Origin: Halobaculum halobium
Lineage (GTDB): Archaea > Halobacteriota > Halobacteria > Halobacteriales > Haloferacaceae
Assembly (NCBI RefSeq): GCF_030127145.1
Contig: NZ_CP126158.1
Coordinates: 2,604,001-2,668,000, forward strand
Reading direction: 5' to 3'
Length of the DNA: 64,000 nt
Shown here: positions 16,212-24,020 of the stretch, in pieces
Numbering within the stretch: the first letter of the stretch is position 1
Layout: each line of letters opens with the position of its first letter
Position numbers and translations under genes: made by a program
Notes under the pieces: model-generated
Told to the model about the DNA's origin: nothing
The model's database searches: none
Seen by the model: only the letters and a program-made list of their open reading frames with translations

Positions 16212-16338
16212 CCGGACGGCTAAAGCCGTGCGGTCCGGGGTCGGGGCTGCCGACGCAGCCCCGGCTGCGGTGCTGCCGACGGGTCCGGTGGTTGCGACCG
16301 GTTCGGCGACGCCGCGGGCGAGGCCGCCTCAGGCGGCC
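16212..16338 (-). repeat. Three inverted repeats (possible hairpins) upstream of the radical SAM gene
   Basis: An imperfect hairpin runs 16212-16238 (CCGGAC and GGC pairing with GCC and GTCCGG around TAAA). A perfect nine-base stem lies at 16242-16250 and 16255-16263 (CGGGGCTGC and GCAGCCCCG, four-base loop). A perfect seven-base stem lies at 16322-16328 and 16332-16338 (GGCCGCC and GGCGGCC, loop TCA), one base beyond the stop of the upstream gene. All are on the transcribed side between two minus-strand genes. They could end the upstream transcript or structure the leader of the next. No T-run is present. Confidence 0.5.
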
Positions 16339-16339
16339 G

Positions 16340-16581
16340 TCACCAGCCACCGCGCGTCTGCGCGTCGCCGTCGACCTCGAACCCCCGGCCGCCTCCTCGA
16401 TGCCGCCGACGAGCGCAGCCTCCTCGTACGTCACTCCGTCGCCGTCGGCCAGTACGTCGAGCAGGTCGTCGACCGTCTGCGGCGGGTCGGCCACCGTCGT
16501 CTCGGCGTCCCGTCGTTCCTCCCGGTCGGCCGCCTCCCGGGCGCGTCGCTCCCGTTCGTGCTCGCGCCGCCTCGTGCGCAT
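16340..16581 (-). pseudogene. Small highly charged protein of unknown function, one-base frameshift
   Basis: From the ATG at 16581 the frame reads MRTRRREHERERRAREAADR, a strongly basic/acidic helix, then TVDDLLDVLADGDGVTYEEA and GGIEEAAGG, and then loses sense. One extra C in the CCCCC run at 16382-16386 joins it to FEVDGDAQTRGGW and a TGA at 16340. That gives exactly 80 residues; the interval is 242 bp, one short. I do not recognise the family. The charged N-terminal helix is likely surface-exposed or nucleic-acid-interacting. The gene stands just upstream of the hairpins and the radical SAM gene. Confidence 0.65.
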
Positions 16582-16661
16582 TGGTTTCACCCCGCATGGT
16601 GTCGAGCGGCCGAGCTATTCAGTGTTGCGCCGATCGGAAGGATCAGCGAACAGCCGCGGAC

Positions 16662-17554
16662 TCAGGCGTAAATACGGGCTTCCTTCCGGTCTCTCTCGCT
16701 CGAGTTGGGGTCCAGCGCGTCGGCGTAGTTCTCCGCCGCGGCGAACGCCGCCGCGACGGCGTCGAGCGCGTCATCGGTCGCGACCGCGCAGTCGCGAGCG
16801 ACGTCGTCGGCGAAGCGAACGCCGGCGTCGACGAGCGCCGCGACGTTCCGCCGGCGCGCCGCAACGTGTCGGCGTTGGTGATTCTTGTAGCCGGTTCGGT
16901 CGCCGCCGTCGAGGCGGTCGAACACGGCCGCGGGGTACGTCTCCAGCACGGCGAGGCGGGGCGGCCGGGGCGCGTCGACTTCGGACGCACGCCGGTCGCC
17001 AGCGACTGCAGCGGGGGCAGCGCTGGCGGGACGCACACGCCCTCGCGTCGGATCAGCCGCCGCAGGAGCACGGAGATGCCGTAGTACGTCTGGGTCTTGA
17101 TCCGGTACCCGGCGGGGTCCTGTCCACCGTGGGCCTCGTCGGTCGCGCGCCGGAGGGGCCGTCCGGCCTCGGGATCGGCCGCCTCCCGCACCGCGTCGTA
17201 CAGGTCCCGAGGGTCGCCGACGCCGTCGAGGACGCCCCACTCGTCGGGCGTCGCCGCGACGAACTCGCGCCAGGTCCGGTCGCCGAGCACCCACGCGGGA
17301 AGGCTGAAGGGGACGTCGACGCCCGCGGCCGCGGGGCCGTCGACGCCGCCCAGGTGGTCGGCGAGCAGCGGGAGCACGTCGTCGCGGGCGGTCGAATCGA
17401 TGTCCAGGAACTCCGCGGCGGAGGCTAACTCGGCGACGACGAGGCCGTCGCCGTCGGGGACGCAGCGGGCGACCCAGGTGTCGGCGCCGGCGCGTTTGGC
17501 GGCGGCGCTGAGGTCGACGCCGTACACCGTCTCCGGGCGAGTGGTCCGAGACAC
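16662..17554 (-). pseudogene. DUF429 family protein, one-base frameshift
   Basis: The N-terminal frame from the GTG at 17554 (SRTTRPETVYGVDLSAAAK) has the DUF429 opening, an actin/RNase H-like strand ending in a conserved Asp, and DVPFSLPAWVLGDRTWREFV. Past about position 16965 the sense moves to another frame: RLAVLETYPAAVFDRLDGG, then a helical tail ending DRKEARIYA. One missing base in either GGGG run (16958-16961 or 16967-16970) explains it. The interval is 893 bp, one short of 298 codons. DUF429 members are proposed nucleases or phosphotransferases of unknown target. The gene is probably intact in the organism. Confidence 0.78.
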
Positions 17555-17699
17555 AGGTTTTCAGAGGGGCGCGACGACCAAATCGTCGGCGGATGGCGAC
17601 CGCGTCCGACGGCCCTCGGCTTCGCTCGACCGAGCCTCGATACCGGAACTCCCCGCCCGCCCCACGTCGCTTATGCCGCGTGCGGTCCAAGTCGCGTGC

Positions 17700-17858
17700 A
17701 TGCCCGCCACGAAGGAGGTCAAATGCACCAGCGCCGACTGCGAACTCGACATGTTCGAGAATCACTACACGTACGACATCGCCGACGACCACACGGTCGC
17801 GGACCTGTCGTGCCCGCTGTGCGGGGGGACTGACTGCCTGGAGGAGATCGAACTGTAA
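17700..17858 (+). CDS. 52-residue zinc-ribbon protein
   Basis: This small protein begins MPATKEVKCTSADCELDMFE. Cys9 and Cys14 form the first half of a zinc site, and CPLCGGTDC near the C-terminus forms the second. The region between them (HYTYDIADDHTVADLS) is a beta hairpin. Haloarchaea have many such zinc micro-proteins; I recall this type as DUF7559, without known function. The stop at 17858 is two bases before the ATG of the Hsp20 gene, so the two form an operon, perhaps stress-related. Confidence 0.82.
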   Translation: MPATKEVKCTSADCELDMFENHYTYDIADDHTVADLSCPLCGGTDCLEEIEL

Positions 17859-17860
17859 CC

Positions 17861-18445
17861 ATGCCCGAACGCGACCAGTTTGCCGACGGCGCCGACCGAC
17901 TGAAGGACGTCGGCGAGTCGGCTGTGAACACGGTGTTGGACCGCGTCGGTCGCGGCGTCGCGACCGTCCAGGAGAAGTCGCCGCTGGCGTACGACCTGCT
18001 AGAGTCCGAGGACGCGTTCCTCGTCGTCCTCGACGCCCCCGGCGCCGAGCGCAGCGACGTGCAGGTGCGGTTCAACGACGGCGCCGTCGAGGTCCGGATC
18101 GACCGCTTCCGCGACTTCCACGAGGGGTTCGAGATGCGGTTCCCCGGGCGCGGCCTCGCGCTCGACAGCCGCGCAGAGCTGCCGCCGGGCGCCGACGTCG
18201 AGCCCGAGAACGCCTCCTCGACGCTCACCGAGCACGGGACGCTCCGCGTTCGCGTCCCCAAGGCCGCGGGCGGCTCCGTCGCCGTCGAGGCGGGCGAGTC
18301 GGTCGACGAATCCACCGACGCCGACGACGCAGCGGAGGAGCCGGTGCAGTTGGACATGGACGCGGACGACGGGGAGGACACGGCAGACGCGGACACTAAC
18401 GCCGACGCGGACACTGATCTCGACTCCGACGCCGACGAGGAGTAA
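17861..18445 (+). CDS. Hsp20/alpha-crystallin family chaperone
   Basis: The 194-residue protein has a central alpha-crystallin-like beta sandwich (about 40-145). Its strands are DAFLVVLDAPGAERSDVQVRF, VEVRIDRFRDFHEGFEMRFP and STLTEHGTLRVRVPKA. The last 45 residues are almost only Asp, Ala, Glu and Thr, a halophile-type acidic tail. The N-terminal helix (RLKDVGESAVNTVLDRVGRG) replaces the usual short arm. Small heat-shock proteins hold unfolded proteins without ATP. The gene follows the zinc-ribbon gene by 2 bp, implying joint transcription. The domain is divergent, so it may be a specialised member. Confidence 0.85.
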   Translation: MPERDQFADGADRLKDVGESAVNTVLDRVGRGVATVQEKSPLAYDLLESEDAFLVVLDAPGAERSDVQVRFNDGAVEVRIDRFRDFHEGFEMRFPGRGLALDSRAELPPGADVEPENASSTLTEHGTLRVRVPKAAGGSVAVEAGESVDESTDADDAAEEPVQLDMDADDGEDTADADTNADADTDLDSDADEE

Positions 18446-18462
18446 CCGACGCCGGCCGAGAG

Positions 18463-19656
18463 TTAGTCTCGGTTCTCCGCTCCGTCGTCCGTCTCGACGG
18501 CCATCCCCTCGCTGATCTCGAACGCCTCGTCGCCGTCGAACCGCCCGGGATCGAACCCCGGAACGCCCTCGCGCTCGCCGAGCACCTGCCGGGCGACGAC
18601 CTCGCCGGTCGCCGGCGCGCGCATGAAGCCGTGGCCCTGCCAGCCGGCGGCGACGAAGACGCCGTCGGCGACCGCTCCCAGCAGCGGGTCGCCGTCAGGC
18701 GTCGCGGTGCAGAGGCCGGCCCACGCGCGCTCCACGTCGGGGTCGTGGCCCGCCCGATCGCGGAGGACTTCGCCGGCGTCCGCGAGGAACCAGTCGTCCG
18801 CCTCGAGGTCCCACTCGTCCGGGTCGGCCTCGACCGGGACGGTCCCGTCGCCAGCGAGCAGGCCGGCGGGATGCGGACGGGCGTACGCGCCCGCCGAGGC
18901 GTCGTACCACATCGGTCCGTCGTACCCCCGGGCGGAGACGAGCGCCTGCACGCGGTACGGCTTGAGCGGGACCGCGATCCCTGCGTCCGCCAACAGTCGT
19001 TTCGTGTGGGCGCCGGCGGCGACGACGACGGCGTCGAAGCGCCGCGTCACGGGCGCCTCGCTCGCGACGGTCACGCCCGGCGGCGTCGTGGACACCGCGA
19101 CCGCGCTGTCGGTCCGGATCTCCGCCCCCGCCGACGCGGCCAGATCGGCGACAGCGGCGACGTAGCTCCCTGGGTCTACCCACCCGGCGTTGCGGGCGAC
19201 AGCCGCGACGGCCACGTCGTCCGTCCGGAGGCTCGGGAACCGATCGCCGAGGGCGTCGCCGTCGACGGTCTCCACGTCGCGGTCGTGGACGCGCATCCGC
19301 TCGGCCGCGCCCGCGACAGCCTCCGCCAGGTCGTCGTCGCCCTCGCGTGCGAGCATCACGTACGGGCATTCGGTGAACTCGAACTCGCCGGTCCCCGACA
19401 GCTTCCTGAACCGCTCCAGCGCGCGAGCGCCGAGTTCGGCGTCCACGTCCTCTGCGTAGGCGTCGTAGAGGACCCCCGCGGCGCGCCCGGAGGACCCGGA
19501 CGCGAGGTCGCCCTTCTCGAACAGCGTCACGTCCGCGCCGGCGGCTGCGAGGTCGTGGGCCGCGGTGACGCCGACGGCGCCGCCGCCGACGACCGCGACG
19601 CGCACGCCGTCGCCTGCCGCCGAGCCGGCTCCCGCGGCCGGGTCGCTCCCGGCCAT
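18463..19656 (-). CDS. FAD-dependent amino-acid/sarcosine-type oxidoreductase
   Basis: This 397-residue protein has the DAO (D-amino acid/sarcosine oxidase) fold. The dinucleotide-binding motif is RVAVVGGGAVGVTAAHDL near residue 20, followed by GADVTLFEKGDLASGSSGRAAG. The substrate domain has VVVAAGAHTKRLL and VPLKPYRVQALV, and the C-terminal FAD contact is DGVFVAAGWQGHGFM. It probably oxidises a secondary or tertiary amine or an imino acid. Its ATG at 19656 overlaps the stop of the creatininase-family gene by one base, so the two enzymes likely serve one catabolic route. The Ala/Gly-rich first 15 residues are poorly conserved. Confidence 0.92.
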   Translation of the reverse strand: MAGSDPAAGAGSAAGDGVRVAVVGGGAVGVTAAHDLAAAGADVTLFEKGDLASGSSGRAAGVLYDAYAEDVDAELGARALERFRKLSGTGEFEFTECPYVMLAREGDDDLAEAVAGAAERMRVHDRDVETVDGDALGDRFPSLRTDDVAVAAVARNAGWVDPGSYVAAVADLAASAGAEIRTDSAVAVSTTPPGVTVASEAPVTRRFDAVVVAAGAHTKRLLADAGIAVPLKPYRVQALVSARGYDGPMWYDASAGAYARPHPAGLLAGDGTVPVEADPDEWDLEADDWFLADAGEVLRDRAGHDPDVERAWAGLCTATPDGDPLLGAVADGVFVAAGWQGHGFMRAPATGEVVARQVLGEREGVPGFDPGRFDGDEAFEISEGMAVETDDGAENRD

Positions 19657-20423
19657 CAGCGGTGCGGCGCCGGCGTCAGCGCGTCGAACGGCTGATCGGC
19701 CAACCAGCCGACGAGCGCGTCGAGCTCGCTCGTCGCCTGCTCGTACAGCTTCCGGCCCTTCTCGGCGGTCCCCTGCGTCGGTTCGCCCACCGCGCCCGAC
19801 TCCGAGAAGTCGGCGGTGTCGAAGCCGACGGCCGCGCCGTGGACCGATTTCCCCCACGAATCGGCCGCGCCCGCCTCGGCCTCGGCCAGCGTTGCCTCGC
19901 GCACGAGGTCGCCCGCGAGGTGTGCGACCATGCTCGTCTCCATCGCGTCGGCGTGGCCGATGCCGGACTGGTCGAACAGGTCCTCGTCGAGGCCGTCGAG
20001 GCTCGACCACCAGTTCCACGGCGCAGCGTACGCGACCCGGTCGCCGCGGAGCCGTCGGGCGGCGCGCCGGAGCGCGTCGCTGTTCCCCCCGTGCCCGTTG
20101 CAGAACACGACCTTTCGGACGCCGTGGCTCGCGACGGAGGCGGCGATCTCCCCGACGTAGTCCTCGAACGTCTCGGGCTCCGCCCACAGCGTTCCGTCGA
20201 ACTGGCGGTGGTGCGCCGAGACGCCGACCGGGACCGTCGGCAGGACCACGGCGTCGTCGCGGTCGATCCCTCGCGCGACGGCCTCGGCGGCCAGAAAGTC
20301 CGTCCCCAGCGGGAGCGCGGGCCCGTGCTGTTCGACCGACCCCGTCGGCAGGATCGCCACCTCGACGCCGTCGTCGAACGCCTCGCCCGCGGTCGTCGTC
20401 GTCTCCTCGTGGAGCAGTCGCAT
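19656..20423 (-). CDS. Creatininase-family amidohydrolase
   Basis: The 255-residue protein shows the creatininase metal motifs GSVEQHGPALPLGTD (Glu, His, Asp ligands) and FCNGHGGNSDAL, plus HADAMETSMVAHL. These two-metal enzymes open cyclic amides (creatinine) or cleave formamides, as in mycofactocin and riboflavin pathways (MftE, ArfB). It is directly upstream of, and overlaps, an FAD oxidase gene. The creatinine-to-sarcosine logic fits that pairing, but no creatinase gene is present here. A formamide hydrolase role is also possible. It starts at ATG 20423. Confidence 0.92.
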   Translation of the reverse strand: MRLLHEETTTTAGEAFDDGVEVAILPTGSVEQHGPALPLGTDFLAAEAVARGIDRDDAVVLPTVPVGVSAHHRQFDGTLWAEPETFEDYVGEIAASVASHGVRKVVFCNGHGGNSDALRRAARRLRGDRVAYAAPWNWWSSLDGLDEDLFDQSGIGHADAMETSMVAHLAGDLVREATLAEAEAGAADSWGKSVHGAAVGFDTADFSESGAVGEPTQGTAEKGRKLYEQATSELDALVGWLADQPFDALTPAPHR

Positions 20424-20490
20424 ACCGGCCGGTCCGCGTGCGGGAAGGTAGGCGTTCGGGTGGCGGGCGCTTCTGGCGCGTCGCCGGTGG

Positions 20491-21297
20491 CTATCGCAGC
20501 GCGTCGACGCCGGTCGCCGGGTAGCCGACGACGTAGTCGACGCCGTGGTCCTTCAGGTCGCGCACGCGCTCGCCGACCGTCTCCGGGTCGCCCACGAGCG
20601 CGAAGTCCCGGACCGCCTTCGAGAGCACCTCGCGGGCGCGGCCCGTGGCCGCGGCGTCGGTCGCGGCCTCCTCCGGGAGCGCCTCGCGGACGGGTCTACG
20701 GCGGGCGGCGTAGTCGCCGACTGCGTCGAGCACGTCGTCCTCGTCGTCGGTCGGGACCACGGGCGCGTAGAGGGCGAGTTCCCCGTCGAAGCCGGCCGCC
20801 CGCAGCCCGCGCACGTCGCGCTCGGTCGACCGCGAGAGCAGGTCGTACTGGACGCCGCCGGCCGCGAGCGCGAGGCGCTCGACGCCTTCGGTGCCGACCC
20901 ACGGCGTGCCGCCGACCGCGCGGACGGCGGCCGCGGCGTCGCCGAGCCGAGGTGCCACCGCTCGCTTCCGCTCGGTCTCGGAGAGGTACGCGCCGTGCCC
21001 CGCGACGAGCACGCGGCTCGCGGCGTCGGGGAGCGTCTCGACGAGCGAGTCGTCGCCGCGCGGGTCGAAGCCGTCCGCGCGGACCGGCGTCGTCACCCGG
21101 AGGTCAGCGGCCTCGGCGAGGCCGGCGAGCGCGTCGGCGTCCGGGAGGGCCTCGCGTCCCTCGTAGTCGAGGCACACGAGGCCGAGCGGGAGGTCGGCGG
21201 CGACGGTCACGTCGCACTCGGTCGGCTTGAGCGCGATCCCGTCGAGGTTCGTTCGGGCGGCGACACTGTCGGCTGTGGCTGATTCGGTGAGCTTCAT
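20491..21297 (-). CDS. Uncharacterised haloarchaeal protein with luciferase-like C-terminus
   Basis: This 268-residue protein looks like an alpha/beta barrel fragment. The N-terminal part has strands LGLVCLDYEG and RVTTPVRADG. The C-terminus (FALVGDPETVGERVRDLKDHGVDYVV) is very similar in style to the last helix of flavin-dependent luciferase-like (LLM) oxidoreductases. The family may be DUF7388; that name is from memory. It lies 67 bp upstream of the creatininase/FAD oxidase pair on the same strand, so it may belong to that unit. Start ATG 21297 is followed by MKLTESATADSV. Confidence 0.75.
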   Translation of the reverse strand: MKLTESATADSVAARTNLDGIALKPTECDVTVAADLPLGLVCLDYEGREALPDADALAGLAEAADLRVTTPVRADGFDPRGDDSLVETLPDAASRVLVAGHGAYLSETERKRAVAPRLGDAAAAVRAVGGTPWVGTEGVERLALAAGGVQYDLLSRSTERDVRGLRAAGFDGELALYAPVVPTDDEDDVLDAVGDYAARRRPVREALPEEAATDAAATGRAREVLSKAVRDFALVGDPETVGERVRDLKDHGVDYVVGYPATGVDALR

Positions 21298-21546
21298 GTG
21301 GGTGAGACGAGCGGCTGATCGGTGTGCAGTCGAGTCGTCGAGCGGCCGGGTCCGACTGTCGGCGTCGGTGGGGTTGTCGGCGTCGCCGGCGCCGTCGGTA
21401 GAGAACTAGAACGGTCGCGGAACGCGATCCATCGCCTGTGCGGCCATACCAACGGTGAACACGTTCGCGGGAATAAGCGTGGTGTTCTCGTCAGAATCGG
21501 CGCTCCGGGCGGAGGATTCTTGTCTTCGGGCGGACACGAGAGCGAT

Positions 21547-21711
21547 ATGTCCGACGCGGGCGGGGCCGACCGGGGGCCGATCGTCGCGAGCGGGGAGCGG
21601 TCGATCACGGACCGGTACGGGAGCGTCGACGGCTGGGTGAAGGCCTCGATCGCGCTCGCGAGCGTCCTCCTGCTGTTCTTTCTCGCGCTCGTCGTCGTGA
21701 GCTACGTGTGA
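21547..21711 (+). CDS. 54-residue single-pass membrane protein
   Basis: The start is ATG 21547 (MSDAGGADRGPIV). The polar N-terminus of about 30 residues contains SITDRYGSVDGWVKAS. One membrane helix at the extreme C-terminus ends in LLFFLALVVVSYV. A second protein encoded about 100 bp downstream ends in almost the same motif (LFFLALVVLSYV), so the two are paralogues. A C-terminal tail anchor with the N-terminus in the cytoplasm is likely. The function is unknown. Codon use is strongly GC3, supporting expression. Confidence 0.65.
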   Translation: MSDAGGADRGPIVASGERSITDRYGSVDGWVKASIALASVLLLFFLALVVVSYV

Positions 21712-21813
21712 GCGGGGCGACCACGTCGGCCGGCACCGGCCGCCTCGCGCGGAACCGGCCATCTCACGCGGCACCAGCGCTGACTACTTGACGACTCGCC
21801 GCCTACCGGTGCT

Positions 21814-21954
21814 GTGAACATCAGCAACCTCCTCGTTGGCAGCGACGACGGCGGCCGGAGCGTCGTCCAGTCGAGCCGCGTCGCCTCTATCCTCGTGTTG
21901 GCCGGCGTCCTGGGGCTGTTCTTCCTCGCGCTCGTGGTCCTGAGCTACGTGTAG
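21814..21954 (+). CDS. 46-residue single-pass membrane protein, paralogue of its neighbour
   Basis: A GTG at 21814 opens the frame NISNLLVGSDDGGRSVVQSS, followed by one membrane helix (SILVLAGVLGLFFLALVVLSYV) that ends the protein. The shared C-terminal helix and similar size tie it to the gene at 21547-21711. No ATG is available. The two genes lie in tandem on the same strand, between opposite-strand genes. The function is unknown. A role as a membrane-protein subunit or regulator is only inferred from size. Confidence 0.55.
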   Translation: MNISNLLVGSDDGGRSVVQSSRVASILVLAGVLGLFFLALVVLSYV

Positions 21955-21981
21955 GAGCACGCTGCCGGCTCGCCGGCGCGC

Positions 21982-22581
21982 TCACATCGGGAGGTCGGCG
22001 TCGGGGTCGACGACGCGGTCGACCTTCGCGGGCATCTCCCAGTCGGTGAGCAGCTCCAGCAACTGCACGAGCATCCGCCCCGTCGCGCCCCAGACGGTGT
22101 ACCCGTCGACGTGAAAGAAGTGGAGACGGATCTCGCCGTAGTGCGGGTGGTCGCGGCGCTCGGACTCGTAGTTCTCGCGAGCGGTCAACTCCGACACGGG
22201 GAGGATCGCGATCTCGGCGACCTCGTCGTCGCTGGGGACGTACGTGCGGTCTGGCGCGGTGCCGACGAACGGTGTGACCGCGTACTCCGAGACCGTCCGG
22301 ATGTCGTCGATGCGACCGACGACTGCGACCTCCTCGGGGCGCAGGCCGATCTCCTCGTTCGCCTCCCGAAGCGCCGTCGCGGTCAGGTCTGCGTCCTGTG
22401 CTTCGACCCCGCCGCCGGGAAAGCTCATCTGTCCGGGATGGCTCCCGAGGTGGTCGGCGCGCTTCGTGAACAGGATGTGCGGCGCGCCGCCGCGCTCGAC
22501 AACCGGCGCCAGCACCGCGGCGCGCCGCTCGGCGTCCGTCACCTCCACGGGGGTGTGTCGACGAACGCGCTCGAAGTCCAT
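21982..22581 (-). CDS. Nudix hydrolase, coenzyme A pyrophosphatase type
   Basis: This 199-residue Nudix protein has the Nudix box at residues 58-80 (GGVEAQDADLTATALREAN, then EEIGL). Just before the box, LFTKRADHLGSHPGQMSFPG is the signature of the CoA-diphosphatase subgroup (NUDT7/NudL). It probably cleaves CoA or acyl-CoA to phosphopantetheine and 3',5'-ADP. The C-terminus has the usual helix (GRMLVQLLELLTDWEM). It starts at ATG 22581. The neighbours are unrelated. Confidence 0.92.
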   Translation of the reverse strand: MDFERVRRHTPVEVTDAERRAAVLAPVVERGGAPHILFTKRADHLGSHPGQMSFPGGGVEAQDADLTATALREANEEIGLRPEEVAVVGRIDDIRTVSEYAVTPFVGTAPDRTYVPSDDEVAEIAILPVSELTARENYESERRDHPHYGEIRLHFFHVDGYTVWGATGRMLVQLLELLTDWEMPAKVDRVVDPDADLPM

Positions 22582-22668
22582 ACCCCCTATGCTGGCCCGT
22601 CCGGCTTCAACCGTGCGGTCGCGTCAGTCACCGGATGGCGCCACACTCGCCTCCTCCCGAACACGTTC

Positions 22669-23787
22669 TCAGTCGTCGCCGGCCACGTCCCCGTTCGCCG
22701 CGTCGCGGGCGTCCGCTTGGGCGGCGGCGGCTACGTCCGCCGGCGAGAGGGCGACGTCGTTCCACGGGGGCAGTCGGGTGTCCGGGCCGGGCGCGGCGAT
22801 CGAGGCCGCGTAGGTGCGCACCTGCTCGCGTTCGCCGCCGCGGTCGTACGAGAGCCCGTTGAACGCGGCGTCTGCGGCGTACCGGTCGACGTACGACTCG
22901 GCGGTCGCGCGGTACGCGTCAGGCAGCGCGTCGTAGTCGGGGTCGACGCCGTGCTCCTCGGTCGCGCGCAACAGCGCCGAACCGACCGACCGACTCATGT
23001 CCGAGAGCCCGGTCGGCCCCGAGACCGCCCGGTGGTCGTGCTCGTAGCTGCCGAGGTCGACCTGCGCGGCGCCGTCGACGCCGACCTCGTCGTACGCGGC
23101 CGCGAGGGTGCCGACCTCCAGCCCCCACGTGCGCTGGACCGGCATCTCGGCGACGACGTCGCCGGTCGCGGCGAACTCGCCGGCGAGCGCGTAGCGGAAC
23201 GCCGCCATGTAGTCGAGGAACTCCGAGTCGGGGGCCGAATCGCGCAGCGCGCGAACCAACGGCGTGTAGAACAGCCGGAAGAGCCGGCCGTACAGCTGTC
23301 CGTTCTCGACGCGGGCGTAGTAGCCCTTCGAGAAGTCGAACCCGTTCGCCAGCGGAAACAGTAGTCGACGGACGTACTCCCGCGAGTACGACTTGGTGTC
23401 GGCGTCGTGGACGACGACGTACTCCTCGGAGAGCGCCCGTCCGAGCGCCAGCCACACGTCGCGCCCCTTGCCGCGCTCGCCGTCGAGGCCCGCGTCCGCG
23501 AGGATCTCGGCCACGCGGGGACCATCACACCACAGCGTCTCCAGGGGGAGGTCGAAGCCGTCGAGCCACTCGCGGAAGGCGTCGACTCGCTCGGCGGGCG
23601 CACGCAGGGGGACCACCACCCGCGCGGGATCGAGCGACTCCAGCTCCGAGAGGACGCGCTCGGCCGCGAGCCCGGCGTACTCGCGCTCGGTCATCGGCAC
23701 GACGACGGCCGCGCGGTCGGCGGGCGCGTCTGGCGCCCCCTCGCCGAACGCGTGGAGCGTGGCGACGCGCTCCTGTACGTATTCCAT
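22669..23787 (-). CDS. GT-A glycosyltransferase, GpgS/MpgS-like
   Basis: The 372-residue protein has a GT-A fold. AAVVVPMTEREYAGLAAERV is the first nucleotide-binding unit and YVVVHDADTKSYSREYVRRLL holds the DAD/DxD metal motif. FSKGYYARVENGQLYGRLFRL and MPVQRTWGLEVG complete the domain, and the C-terminal third is helical. It resembles glucosyl-3-phosphoglycerate synthase-like enzymes (family GT81), whose products feed compatible solutes. The acceptor cannot be told. The start is ATG 23787 (MEYVQERVATL); an in-frame GTG 21 bp upstream is less likely. Confidence 0.82.
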   Translation of the reverse strand: MEYVQERVATLHAFGEGAPDAPADRAAVVVPMTEREYAGLAAERVLSELESLDPARVVVPLRAPAERVDAFREWLDGFDLPLETLWCDGPRVAEILADAGLDGERGKGRDVWLALGRALSEEYVVVHDADTKSYSREYVRRLLFPLANGFDFSKGYYARVENGQLYGRLFRLFYTPLVRALRDSAPDSEFLDYMAAFRYALAGEFAATGDVVAEMPVQRTWGLEVGTLAAAYDEVGVDGAAQVDLGSYEHDHRAVSGPTGLSDMSRSVGSALLRATEEHGVDPDYDALPDAYRATAESYVDRYAADAAFNGLSYDRGGEREQVRTYAASIAAPGPDTRLPPWNDVALSPADVAAAAQADARDAANGDVAGDD

Positions 23788-23936
23788 CCCCTCATCGCAG
23801 GGTCGCACGGCGAATAAATCCGGGGATACCGGGCGAATCGACGTACTGCGTTCCCAGCGCGGAGGTCGACAGCGAAGCGCGCCCCCGTCGACCGACGCGG
23901 CGACGAACTGAATGGCAGGGAATCCCGGATCGGATT

Positions 23937-23962
23937 CGTTGAAGAACTATTTTCTTCGAACG
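23937..23962. promoter_or_regulatory. Inverted repeat upstream of the DUF3311/SSF operon
   Basis: CGTTGAAGAA (23937-23946) and TTCTTCGAACG (23952-23962) pair with one bulged base around CTATT. It lies about 60-85 bp before the DUF3311 start in the most AT-rich stretch of the neighbourhood. It may be an operator or the end of a structured leader; it is not linked to a named regulator. Confidence 0.4.
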
Positions 23963-23973
23963 TGCGAACACAC

Positions 23974-24001
23974 AGACGATTAAGTAACATTAATTGTGTC
24001 T
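23974..24001 (+). promoter_or_regulatory. TATA box and overlapping dyad of the DUF3311/SSF operon
   Basis: CATTAATTG (23988-23996) is centred about 27 nt before the ATG at 24021, predicting a leaderless transcript. ATTAA and TTAAT form an inverted pair around GTAACA, flanked by AGAC and GTCT, so a dimeric protein could bind across the TATA box. Confidence 0.45.
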
Positions 24002-24020
24002 GAACGACAACCGTCGCGTG

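Noticed and set aside
15359-17428. A 689-codon plus-strand frame opposite the radical SAM and DUF429 genes
   Set aside because: Composition is typical antisense noise and no motif is visible.
21406-21546. Minus-strand ending NVFTVGMAAQAMDRVPRPF between small genes
   Set aside because: It has no credible start or family, and it reads antisense to the promoter of the mini membrane gene.
23911-23982. A 23-codon open frame (MAGNPGSDSLKNYFLRTCEH)
   Set aside because: It lies inside the AT-rich promoter and dyad region, with no coding bias and no homology visible.
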